64,000 bases of DNA from NCBI RefSeq assembly GCF_014647795.1, contig NZ_BMPW01000014.1:218653-282652 (forward strand), written 5' to 3'. The notes under the pieces were generated by a model. The model searched no databases. It was not told the origin of the DNA and saw only the letters and a list, made by a program, of their open reading frames with translations. Origin of the DNA: Actinoplanes campanulatus (GTDB lineage: Bacteria; Actinomycetota; Actinomycetes; Mycobacteriales; Micromonosporaceae). Positions 1-6,810 of the stretch are shown piece by piece; the stretch's first letter is position 1; each line of letters opens with the position of its first letter. The position numbers were made by a program, and so were the translations under genes.

Positions 1-188
1 GTGAGCTGTAACCGGTTGCCGGCCCGCAGGTAGAGCGGCCGTCCCAGTTCGCGGGCCAGCGTCGCCAGTTTGGAGTGCAGCGACGGTTGGCTGATGTGCA
101 GCTCCCTGGCCGCACGGGTCATGTTGAGGTGGTCGGCGAAGACCGCGAAGGCGGCCAGCGCGTCGGACGAGACCCGTGGATTGGCCAC
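1..188 (-). CDS. LysR-family transcriptional regulator, N-terminal part (cut by window edge)
   Basis: The 62 visible codons run from a GTG at 188 leftwards off the window. They encode a LysR winged helix-turn-helix: an ALAAFAVFADHLNMTRAARE helix followed by the recognition helix around ISQPSLHSKLATLARELG and the RPLYLRAGNRLQL wing, all typical of residues 5-60 of LysR proteins. The effector-binding domain lies outside the window, so ligand and targets cannot be judged. The gene is divergent from the HD-domain gene that starts about 70 bp away, and two dyads lie between them, so it may control that neighbour and itself, as LysR proteins commonly do. I chose GTG 188 because no ATG occurs in frame between it and the upstream dyads. 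Confidence 0.85.
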   Translation of the reverse strand, partial: MANPRVSSDALAAFAVFADHLNMTRAARELHISQPSLHSKLATLARELGRPLYLRAGNRLQL

Positions 189-228
189 AGAACGATTCTA
201 TGAGCACTCGGGCAGAACATAGTTCTGC
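189..228. promoter_or_regulatory. Paired inverted repeats, candidate LysR operator
   Basis: The intergenic region holds a perfect 17-bp dyad, GCAGAAC-ATA-GTTCTGC (212-228), and a shorter related one, AGAA-CGA-TTCT (189-199). Their centres are 26 bp apart. Related dyads at this spacing between a LysR gene and its divergent neighbour fit the usual recognition-site/activation-site layout. The functional assignment is inference. Confidence 0.5.
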
Positions 229-257
229 TGATGATCGGCATCCACGATCATGAACGT

Positions 258-1004
258 ATGACCACATCGGACGCACAGTTGACCGTGATGCCGCTCCACG
301 CCGTGACCGAGGTGTACGGCGAGGCCGGGCTCAGGCGCCGGCTCGACCTGGAACTGCGCCGGCTGCCACCCGAGGGCCGGACCGCCGTCGGGAGCGCCGC
401 CGACTGGGCGAGCCGTCTGCACGCGGGGCAGCGCCGCACCCGGGAGCCGTACGTGAACCATCCGCTGCGGGTCACCCTGCGGATGCTCGTCCACTACCGG
501 GTCACCGATCCGGACGTGCTGGTGGCGGGCCTGCTCCACGACGTCGTGGAGGACCAGCCGTGGACCGTCACCGGCACTGAGCGGGCCGGGCCGCCACCGG
601 TCGAGGAGGCGCTCGCGGTCATCGCGCGGCGGCACGATCCGCGGGTGGCCGCCCTGGTCGCGGCCGTGACGACGCCGCCGCGACCGGCCGGGGCCGACCG
701 CATCCGGCACTACCTGGACCATCTCACCGAGTCGCTGGCCGGGGACCCGTGGGCGCGGGTGATCAAGTTGTCCGACTTCACCGACAACGGTGTCGGCATC
801 ATCCACTCGTCGGGGCCGATCGTGGCGCGGTCCGCCCGCAAGTACGACCCGGCCGTGCCGATCCTGCGGACACACCTCGACCGCCCGGACACCCCGCTGG
901 CCGCCGACGTGAAGGACCACATCCGCGGGCAACTCGACCTGGGCCGTCGCCGTTTCGCCGCGATCCTGGCGGCTTGCGCCCGTTTTCCAGACTGTGCCGT
1001 GTAA
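258..1004 (+). CDS. HD-domain protein, (p)ppGpp hydrolase-like
   Basis: About 248 residues from ATG 258 (an in-frame ATG at 231 is possible but abuts the 212-228 dyad; neither has a clear Shine-Dalgarno). The protein resembles the hydrolase half of RelA/SpoT and MESH1 enzymes: HAGQRRTREPYVNHPLRVT (first metal His, HP), then GLLHDVVED (the HD motif) and later KLSDFTDNG, in the place of the KLADRLHN motif. No synthetase or TGS domain is present, so it would be a small stand-alone HD phosphohydrolase. Substrate is not known; alarmone hydrolysis is only a family-based guess, and the KLSDFTDNG variant differs from classical SpoT. It is divergent from a LysR gene that may regulate it. Confidence 0.75.
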   Translation: MTTSDAQLTVMPLHAVTEVYGEAGLRRRLDLELRRLPPEGRTAVGSAADWASRLHAGQRRTREPYVNHPLRVTLRMLVHYRVTDPDVLVAGLLHDVVEDQPWTVTGTERAGPPPVEEALAVIARRHDPRVAALVAAVTTPPRPAGADRIRHYLDHLTESLAGDPWARVIKLSDFTDNGVGIIHSSGPIVARSARKYDPAVPILRTHLDRPDTPLAADVKDHIRGQLDLGRRRFAAILAACARFPDCAV

Positions 1005-1056
1005 CCGCGTCGTCCCACGGGGGGCCGAGCGCGCCGCGCAGTGGACGGAGTAGAGC

Positions 1057-1485
1057 ATGTGGTCTGGGCCCTTCGAGGACCCGCCGGTGATCAGCCAGGA
1101 TCTCCGGCTCGCCTGGCGGGTGACCGAGCGGATCGCGGCCGATGCCCGGCTCGCGGGTGAGCCGATCGGCGTGGTGGCGCAGAACCGGGTCGTCACCCTG
1201 ACCGGCGTGGTCGGCTCGGTTCGGGCGAGGGCCGTCGCGGGCGAGGTCGCCGGCGCCTTCCCGGGGGTCGCCGATGTCTGCAACCGCCTGGAGACGGCCG
1301 GCCCCGCCGGCGCCACCACGGATCCGTTCGAGCAGCTGGTGGCCCGGTGGGCGGGTGAGCGGCCGGACGCGGCCCGGCTGATCCGGGCCCGGCTGCGCAG
1401 GGAGCGGCTGCTCAAGGCGGCCGTCGTGCTGGCGGCCCTCTCGGTGGTGCTGCTGGTGCTGCTGCCCCGTCTCACCACGGGTTGA
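1057..1485 (+). CDS. BON-domain protein with C-terminal membrane anchor
   Basis: 142 residues with a good ribosome binding site (GGAG, 9 nt before the ATG). Residues about 14-75 form a BON (bacterial OsmY and nodulation) domain: an RIAADARLAGEPIGVVAQNR stretch, then VVTLTGVVGSVRARAVAGEV and GVADVCNRL, the usual alpha-beta-alpha-beta-beta order. A charged linker follows, then one hydrophobic helix (about 117-137) at the C-terminus with a short tail, so the BON domain should be tethered to the membrane. BON domains bind membranes or ligands; no catalytic residues are expected. The stop overlaps nothing, and the next gene starts 70 bp on. Confidence 0.75.
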   Translation: MWSGPFEDPPVISQDLRLAWRVTERIAADARLAGEPIGVVAQNRVVTLTGVVGSVRARAVAGEVAGAFPGVADVCNRLETAGPAGATTDPFEQLVARWAGERPDAARLIRARLRRERLLKAAVVLAALSVVLLVLLPRLTTG

Positions 1486-1556
1486 GCGGAGGTCCACATC
1501 GGATACCGGCCTCCGGTAACATCCCGAGACGTCTATACGGGGTGAAAGGTGCAGCG

Positions 1557-2342
1557 GTGACGGAACCGATCGATTCGAGCAGGCCGCATCCGGCCCGCCG
1601 GTACAACTACTGGCTGGGCGGAAAGGACAATTTCGCCGCCGACCGGGAGTCCGGTGACCAGATCGCCGCGGTGACGCCGTCGATCCGCACGGCCGCGCTG
1701 GAGAACCGCGCCTTCCTCGGCCGGGCGGCCCGGCACATCGCCGAGCAGGGGGTGCGGCAGTTCCTCGACATCGGCACCGGCATCCCGGCGCCGGGCAACA
1801 CCCACGAGGTCGTCCAGGCCATCGACCCGGCGGCCCGGGTGGTCTACGTCGACAACGATCCGCTGGTTCTGGCCCACGCCCGCGCGCTGCTGTCCGGGAC
1901 GCCCGGCACGATCGCGTACCTGGACGCCGACCTGCGGGATCCGGCCGCCATCCTGGATCACGACGACCTGCGCCCACTGATCGACTTCTCCCGGCCGGTC
2001 GGGTTGCTGCTGATCGCGGTGCTGCATTTCGTCCGGGACGACGAGGACGTCGAGGGGGTCGTCACCAAGCTGCTCGACCGGCTCCCGGCCGGCAGCTGGG
2101 TGGCGGCCAGTCACGCGACGTACGAGTTCATGCCCGCCGAGGTGGTCGCCGGCCTGGCGAAGGCCAACCGGGACGGCCGGTTCGTCCCGCGCGACGGCGA
2201 GCGGCTGCGTGAGCTGTTCGGCGACCGGGTGGAGATCGTCGAGCCGGGTGTCGTCTCGGTGGCCCACTGGCACAACGACGAACCGGCCCGGGCGTCCGCC
2301 GCCGACGTCATGTGCAACGCGCTGGTCGCCCGTAAACGCTGA
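1557..2342 (+). CDS. SAM-dependent methyltransferase, DUF574 (Methyltransf_19) family
   Basis: 261 residues from GTG 1557, preceded by GAAAGG; an upstream in-frame start at 1482 would overlap the BON gene and adds unconserved sequence. The N-terminal signature RPHPARRYNYWLGGKDNF and the nucleotide-binding loop FLDIGTGIPAPGNTHEV are diagnostic of the DUF574 group, which is large in actinomycetes (dozens of paralogues per genome). Further Rossmann features are the acidic loop VVYVDNDPLVL and the LDADLRDP motif. Substrates of this family are mostly unknown; members act in secondary metabolism or remain uncharacterised. A strong hairpin follows the stop, so it is probably transcribed alone. Confidence 0.85.
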   Translation: MTEPIDSSRPHPARRYNYWLGGKDNFAADRESGDQIAAVTPSIRTAALENRAFLGRAARHIAEQGVRQFLDIGTGIPAPGNTHEVVQAIDPAARVVYVDNDPLVLAHARALLSGTPGTIAYLDADLRDPAAILDHDDLRPLIDFSRPVGLLLIAVLHFVRDDEDVEGVVTKLLDRLPAGSWVAASHATYEFMPAEVVAGLAKANRDGRFVPRDGERLRELFGDRVEIVEPGVVSVAHWHNDEPARASAADVMCNALVARKR

Positions 2343-2358
2343 CTCAACTCTCTTCCGA

Positions 2359-2386
2359 GGGGCCTGTGGCTGACGCCACAGGCCCC
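2359..2386 (+). terminator. Rho-independent-type hairpin after the DUF574 methyltransferase
   Basis: Perfect 12-bp stem GGGGCCTGTGGC / GCCACAGGCCCC with a TGAC loop, 16 nt after the stop codon. It lacks a long T tract, as is usual in high-GC actinomycetes. Confidence 0.8.
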
Positions 2387-2416
2387 TTCTCGTATGGACA
2401 ATCGATGATCACATAT

Positions 2417-2435
2417 TTAGGGTAGCCTTACCTTC
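2417..2435. promoter_or_regulatory. Candidate IdeR/DmdR iron box upstream of the DoxX gene
   Basis: TTAGGGTAGCCTTACCTTC resembles the 19-bp actinobacterial iron box TTAGGTTAGSCTAACCTAA; most positions match and the dyad is imperfect. It lies in an unusually AT-rich patch 25-43 nt before the DoxX start codon, where an iron-dependent repressor would block the promoter. Motif knowledge is established; its function here is inferred. Confidence 0.6.
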
Positions 2436-2459
2436 CCCCAGATGATCTAGGAGATCCCC

Positions 2460-2894
2460 GTGACGTTCGACCGCTTCACCGGCCCGGTTTGGTCGCTTTT
2501 CCGCATGGTCGTCGGTCTGCTCTTCGCCTGCCACGGCCTCGCCAGCCTGTTCGGCCTGCTGGGCGGCAGCAAGGGCACCGGCGAGGCCGTCCCGCTCGGC
2601 ACCTGGCCCGGCTGGTATGCGGCCGTCATCCAGCTGATCTGCGGCGGACTGGTCCTGATCGGCCTGTTCACCCGCCCGGCGGCGATCCTGGCGTCCGGTT
2701 CGATGGCGTACGCCTACTTCGTCGTCCACCAGAAGACCGGCCTGATGCCCATCGAGAACGGCGGCGTCACCTCGGCGCTCTACGCATGGTCGTTCCTGGC
2801 CGTGGCCGCCATCGGCGCGGGTCCCTGGTCGGTGGAGGCGCTGCTGTCCCGGCGGAAGAAGGTCGACGCCACCGCCGAGCCGGTCACCGCCTGA
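2460..2894 (+). CDS. DoxX-family integral membrane protein
   Basis: 144 residues, GTG start with AGGAG 6 nt upstream. Four hydrophobic helices (about 10-32, 52-73, 78-96, 104-124) and the DoxX hallmarks are visible: R-M-V-V-G-L-L-F-ACHGL in helix 1, LICGGLVLIGLFTRPAA between helices 2 and 3. DoxX proteins are small membrane subunits or quinone-linked redox partners; in mycobacteria one forms a membrane-associated oxidoreductase complex with superoxide dismutase and a thiol transferase. No partner lies next to it here. The probable iron box in its promoter suggests induction under iron limitation, which would be in line with a redox-stress role. It ends at a bidirectional terminator shared with the convergent L,D-transpeptidase gene. 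Confidence 0.8.
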   Translation: MTFDRFTGPVWSLFRMVVGLLFACHGLASLFGLLGGSKGTGEAVPLGTWPGWYAAVIQLICGGLVLIGLFTRPAAILASGSMAYAYFVVHQKTGLMPIENGGVTSALYAWSFLAVAAIGAGPWSVEALLSRRKKVDATAEPVTA

Positions 2895-2900
2895 AAACGG

Positions 2901-2935
2901 CGAGAGCCCCGCCGACGTGATCGGCGGGGCTCTCG
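2901..2935. terminator. Bidirectional terminator between DoxX and the L,D-transpeptidase
   Basis: Perfect 15-bp stem CGAGAGCCCCGCCGA / TCGGCGGGGCTCTCG around a 5-nt loop, located between two convergent stop codons (2894 and 2946), with AAAA before it on one side. Confidence 0.85.
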
Positions 2936-2945
2936 GCGTTCGTCG

Positions 2946-4166
2946 TCAGCGACCGTACCTGTCGAAGGGGACGGTCCAGTCGCCGAGGCCGTTCCAGATC
3001 GCCAGCTCACGAGGGCTGTTCTTGACGTCGACGATGTCGCCGATCAGAAAGTTCTCGTACACCCACTTGGCGTCGGCGGTGCTCAGGTTGATGCAGCCGT
3101 GGGACAGGTTCGCCCGGCCCAGCGAGCCGTTCCACGGGGCGGCGTGCAGGTACTCGCCGGAGTAGGTGATCCGGGTGCAGTACTCGATGTCCTCGGAGAC
3201 GTAATAGTTCGGGTCCTTCGGGTCGCTGACGCCGTAGCTCGCCGAGGTCATCGTGTGCGTCCGCAGCCGGCCGAGCACGACGTGCGGGCCGCCGGTCGTC
3301 CAGTAGTTGATGCGCTCGCCGTTGGCCCCGGTGGTGCCGCCGCCCTTGCCGAGGCTGCTCTTCATGCTGCGGACGAGCTTGCCGTTGATGTAGACCTTCG
3401 TCATGTGCGTCCGGTTGTCACTGATCGCGATCAGCTGACGACCGATCTCGAAGTTCGTGGAGGCGTTCTTCGCGCCGTACACCGTCTTGCCGAGCTTGAC
3501 GCCGAAGGCGTTGACCTTGACCTTGATCCGCGTGCCGGCGGCCCAGTACTTCGCGGGCCGCCAGTGCACGGTCTTGTCGTCTTTCCAGTAGAACTTTCCG
3601 TCGACGGACGGCGAGGTGGTGATCTCGATGGCCTTCTCGGCCGCGGCCTTGTTGACGGCGCGGCTGAACGCGACGATCACCGGCTGGCCCGCGCCGTACG
3701 TCTGCCCGGTCTTGAGCGACGCCATGGCGTTGGCCTGGAAGGTGATCTTCGCGACGTTCTTCGGGTTCACCGTGGCGAAGCTGGAGGTGTGCTCGCTGGT
3801 CACACCCTTGCTGTCGGCGGCCGTCGCGACCACCTTGTAGGTCTTGCCGTAGTCCAGGTCCTCGGTCGACTTCCACGTGCCGTCGGCCTGGAGCGCGCCC
3901 TCGACCTTGGCCTTACCGACCGTGACGGTGACCGACTGGAGCGTGCCCTCCTCGGCGGCCACGGTGATCGGCGTCACCGGCGACACGTCCTTGGTGCCGC
4001 TCACCGGCGTCACGTTCAGCTTGACCGGCGGGACCGGGGGCTCGATGTTCGCCACCGGCTCGACCCAGTCGGTGCCGCCTTTGTTGTCACGCGAGGTGCA
4101 CCCGGCTGCCGTGGCGGCCGCGGCCACGCCCAGTGTGCCGATGATGACCTTACGTCGCTGAATCAT
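2946..4166 (-). CDS. L,D-transpeptidase lipoprotein (Ig-like domains plus YkuD domain)
   Basis: About 406 residues. The N-terminus MIQRRKVIIGTLG...TAAGC is a lipoprotein signal peptide with the acylated Cys near residue 23, so the enzyme is anchored on the outer face of the membrane. Two Ig-like beta domains follow (about 60-140 and 145-240), then a YkuD catalytic domain carrying SHGCINLS, the active-site Cys being about residue 358. This is the architecture of actinobacterial LdtMt2-like enzymes that make 3-3 cross-links in peptidoglycan and are insensitive to most penicillins. ATG 4166 was preferred over GTG 4175, which lies three codons upstream. The gene is monocistronic, and a 16-bp direct repeat containing CCGTACATC lies about 40-65 bp upstream. 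Confidence 0.92.
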   Translation of the reverse strand: MIQRRKVIIGTLGVAAAATAAGCTSRDNKGGTDWVEPVANIEPPVPPVKLNVTPVSGTKDVSPVTPITVAAEEGTLQSVTVTVGKAKVEGALQADGTWKSTEDLDYGKTYKVVATAADSKGVTSEHTSSFATVNPKNVAKITFQANAMASLKTGQTYGAGQPVIVAFSRAVNKAAAEKAIEITTSPSVDGKFYWKDDKTVHWRPAKYWAAGTRIKVKVNAFGVKLGKTVYGAKNASTNFEIGRQLIAISDNRTHMTKVYINGKLVRSMKSSLGKGGGTTGANGERINYWTTGGPHVVLGRLRTHTMTSASYGVSDPKDPNYYVSEDIEYCTRITYSGEYLHAAPWNGSLGRANLSHGCINLSTADAKWVYENFLIGDIVDVKNSPRELAIWNGLGDWTVPFDRYGR

Positions 4167-4207
4167 GGCTCTCACAATCGAGGGGGTCCCGTCGGCGCCA
4201 TCCGTGG

Positions 4208-4238
4208 CCGTACATCCTGATGCCCGTACATCTAGATG
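4208..4238. repeat. Short direct repeat and dyad upstream of the L,D-transpeptidase
   Basis: CCGTACATC occurs twice (4208-4216 and 4224-4232, period 16 bp) and the second copy runs into the palindrome CATCTAGATG. It could be a regulatory site for the transpeptidase; no regulator is identified. Confidence 0.4.
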
Positions 4239-4390
4239 ACGTGGCTGAGGCTCGGAACGTTGCCTGTCGAGTCGATCGAACTATGCAGGTGTGTTTCTGG
4301 AGAGGACATCCTGACAGATCTTGAGCCCGCCCGATACACCGCATCGGCCTTCGATCGCTCCGGAACCCCGATTCGGTGAGGAGACCTGCG

Positions 4391-5467
4391 TCACCCGGCC
4401 TGCCGCCCGCGCCATGACGAGAGCCCGATCACCGCAAGGAACAGGGCAAACATGACAAAGGACGCAATCATCGTACGGTCGGAAGCACCGCCGCAATCGG
4501 ACGGTGGATCGTCGTGGGTCAGCGCGCACACCATCACCGACGCGCGACGCTCGCCGTACTCGTCACGCAGCGCGTCCCGCAGTTCCCGCCACTGGTGACG
4601 GCTCTCCACGACGGCGCCGGTCACCGCCTTCGCGAAGTTCGTCCCCACGCGGCCGCGCGGCGTGCCCGGCTCGGTCGCCTCACCGGTGGCCGCGTCGATC
4701 AGGCCGTTGTCCTTGTTGAGGGCGGCATGGGTGATCCGCCGCTCGCACACACCCACCCCGGGGACCGCGTCGTGCAGCACGAAGCAGCCGGTCGCCAGGT
4801 CCGGCGGCACGCTCGGCGCCCCGGTGCCGCGCAGATCGAGCACCGAACTGGGCGCGGGCAGGTTCAGGCCCGGCGGGTTGTCCGGGCCGATCGGCCGGGC
4901 CGGGTCGGCCTCGTCGGCCCAGGAGCTGTGCGCGTAGAAGTCCTGTACGCCGTGCAGCGCCCGCCCGAACTCCTCCAGCGCCGTGCACTTGGCGCGCGGC
5001 TCCCCCTGCTCGGCCGGCGCGCATCCGCCGTCGAGGAACACCTCGTCCGGCAGGATCCGGCCGTGCTCGTCGAGCAGTCCCGCGGCGTCACGGACCGCCG
5101 CCCGGAAGCGGCCGCGCAGATGTTCCACGCAGGCGGTGACGGCCGCGGTGGCCTGGCCACGGGTGCGCGGGTATCCACCCGCCAGGAAGTCGGCGTCGTC
5201 GCAGTGGGCGGCCGGGACGCTCACCTCGGTGAGATCCGGTGACCCGACCGCGCCGAACCCCCGGCCGTCCCCGGCGAGCCGGCCGAGCGTGGCGGGTTCG
5301 AGACAGTCATGGCCGGGGCAGGCCAGCGCGGCACGCGTGATGTGCTCGTGCTCGCGATGCTGCCCACCGCCCTCGATCGTCCCGAAGCCGGCGGCCGGGG
5401 CCGGGGGCGCCAGGGCGGCGGCCGCCAGCAGGCACACGAGCACCGCCGCCCCGGCTCTCCGCCTCAT
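4391..5467 (-). CDS. Secreted CinY-like protein with Het-C/phospholipase C-like motifs
   Basis: 358 residues from ATG 5467; the open frame continues upstream, but only as antisense to the neighbouring esterase. A signal peptide (MRRRAGAAVLVCLLAAAALA, cleavage after PAPAA about residue 27) is followed by FGTIEGGGQHREHEHITRAA and, mid-protein, GRALHGVQDFYAHSSWADE. His-rich helices of this kind, with QD-Y-AHS-W, are typical of the Het-C / zinc-dependent phospholipase C / P1 nuclease fold. Actinobacterial homologues are often annotated CinY. Many paired Cys suggest an extracytoplasmic fold. A C-terminal hydrophobic helix (about 330-350) with a short basic tail probably anchors it. No enzymatic activity has been shown that I know of, so function is open. 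Confidence 0.7.
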   Translation of the reverse strand: MRRRAGAAVLVCLLAAAALAPPAPAAGFGTIEGGGQHREHEHITRAALACPGHDCLEPATLGRLAGDGRGFGAVGSPDLTEVSVPAAHCDDADFLAGGYPRTRGQATAAVTACVEHLRGRFRAAVRDAAGLLDEHGRILPDEVFLDGGCAPAEQGEPRAKCTALEEFGRALHGVQDFYAHSSWADEADPARPIGPDNPPGLNLPAPSSVLDLRGTGAPSVPPDLATGCFVLHDAVPGVGVCERRITHAALNKDNGLIDAATGEATEPGTPRGRVGTNFAKAVTGAVVESRHQWRELRDALRDEYGERRASVMVCALTHDDPPSDCGGASDRTMIASFVMFALFLAVIGLSSWRGRQAG

Positions 5468-5602
5468 CGCCGCAGCATCACCCGGTGCGCCCGGCCGGCG
5501 CCTCCTCCCGTGCGGATGGCCGCTGTGCGCAGAGGTCGACGCGCCACGACGTGGGCCGCGGCGCCTCCGCCGGTCCGGCCCCAGATCACTCAAACCATTC
5601 TC

Positions 5603-5706
5603 CGGTACGGGTGAGCCCGTCCCGCCTATCAGGACGGTTCCGCCCTGCCACGCGAGCTCACCGCCCACTCCCGCCCCTGCCGCGCCCGCCGGGCTGAGCT
5701 CGGTGG
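5603..5706 (+). repeat. Intergenic repeat family, copy D (5' half only)
   Basis: This stretch matches the first half of the repeat copies at 38304, 43468 and 43982 (inverted): GGTACG-GTG near the start, CCCGCCTATCAGGACGGT, and the invariant TGCCGCGCCCGCCGG at 5678-5692 followed by GCTGAG. It lies between two minus-strand genes with no credible ORF. The tail found in copies A and B is absent. Confidence 0.65.
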
Positions 5707-5759
5707 TCACCCGCACACGATCACGGCACCGTATGCACCCACCGGGCTCATCACCGGGG

Positions 5760-5793
5760 CCGCCGCACACGTGGGGCCTCTCGTGTGCGGCGG
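5760..5793 (-). terminator. Terminator of the SGNH esterase gene
   Basis: Perfect 12-bp stem CCGCCGCACACG / CGTGTGCGGCGG with a 10-nt loop, starting 6 nt past the stop codon of the minus-strand esterase. Confidence 0.8.
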
Positions 5794-5799
5794 CGCCCT

Positions 5800-6627
5800 C
5801 TACAGGAGGTAGGTGGACAGCGGGATGTTCTGGGTGCGCAGCGCGCCGGCGACGAGGCCGGCGATGCGCTGGGCGCCGTACGTCTCGAAGTGGGTGTGGT
5901 CGTTGCAGAAGTACCGGCCGACGAGGCCGGCGGTGTAGTCGCCGTTGTTGGGGCAGAGCCGGACCGCGTTGTAGTGGTTCACGCTGAGCGTCTGCAGGTC
6001 GATGAGCGGGGCGCCGGTCGCGGTGGCGGCCGCCTGGGTCTGGGTGACGAAGCCGCGGTTCTTGACCGCGGTGCTCCCCGAGCAGGTGATGGCCGCCACG
6101 GCGGTGAGCAGCACCGGGTGGGCGCCCCGGGCCAGTGCCGTGCGGGCCATCATCGTCATCAACTGCTGGTAGCGGGCCGCCCCGACATGACGGGGGCAGG
6201 TGGTGGAGCCGTCGTTGATGCCGAACTGGATGAACAGGTAGTCGCCGGCCTTCATGCCGTCGAGCACCCGCTGCCAGCGCGCCGACGACGTCGTCGAGTT
6301 CAGCACGCACTCACCGTCGGCGCCGATGGTGGAGGTGACGTTGCCCTCGTAGAGCCACGTCTGGATGCTGCGGCCGCCGAGGGCCAGGTTGTTGACGACG
6401 ACGTCGCTGGTGAACAGCGGGTCGAACTGGGCGCCCCAGCCGACCGGGCAGGTGGCGGGCGGGTTCGCCATGGTGGAGTCCCCGGCGAGCCAGACCGTGG
6501 TGGGGGCCGCGGCGGCCGCCGCGGCGGCGGGACGGATGCCGCATCCGGGCAGCTCGGCCGAGACGGGGGCGGCCAGCAGCAGGGGTACGGCGAGGGCGGT
6601 GGCGATCAGTAGGCGAAACGAGCGCAT
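5800..6627 (-). CDS. Secreted SGNH hydrolase, rhamnogalacturonan acetylesterase type
   Basis: 275 residues with a signal peptide (about 1-24). The SGNH/GDSL catalytic set is complete: block I LAGDSTM (Ser about 51), a NLALGGRS block II Gly, FGINDG in block III (Asn), and NDHTHFETYG near residue 242 supplying the Asp and His of the triad. Block I spelled GDST and the block V HTHF order match the CE12 family, which removes acetyl groups from rhamnogalacturonan I of pectin. That role fits the PL11 rhamnogalacturonan lyase and arabinan enzymes 9-20 kb away. The start region carries a LacI-type dyad (6646-6657). Confidence 0.85.
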   Translation of the reverse strand: MRSFRLLIATALAVPLLLAAPVSAELPGCGIRPAAAAAAAAPTTVWLAGDSTMANPPATCPVGWGAQFDPLFTSDVVVNNLALGGRSIQTWLYEGNVTSTIGADGECVLNSTTSSARWQRVLDGMKAGDYLFIQFGINDGSTTCPRHVGAARYQQLMTMMARTALARGAHPVLLTAVAAITCSGSTAVKNRGFVTQTQAAATATGAPLIDLQTLSVNHYNAVRLCPNNGDYTAGLVGRYFCNDHTHFETYGAQRIAGLVAGALRTQNIPLSTYLL

Positions 6628-6645
6628 GGGACCTCCATGGGGGGA

Positions 6646-6657
6646 TGAATCGTTTCA
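6646..6657. promoter_or_regulatory. LacI-like operator upstream of the pectin acetylesterase
   Basis: TGAATCGTTTCA is a near-palindrome with a central CG (one mismatch), the form bound by LacI-family sugar regulators. It lies 19-30 bp before the esterase start codon. Confidence 0.45.
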
Positions 6658-6810
6658 CGCACGAGCCTAAGTATCGACGAATCTCGATGTCAAGCGGGAG
6701 TATGACGCTTCCCACCGGGGCTTTCCGTGGGTCTGATCCGGGCCGACCTTAAAGTTGCAGGGGCGGCGGCGCGGAGGCGCCGGGCGGGTCACAGGGGAAG
6801 TTGGGGTTTC

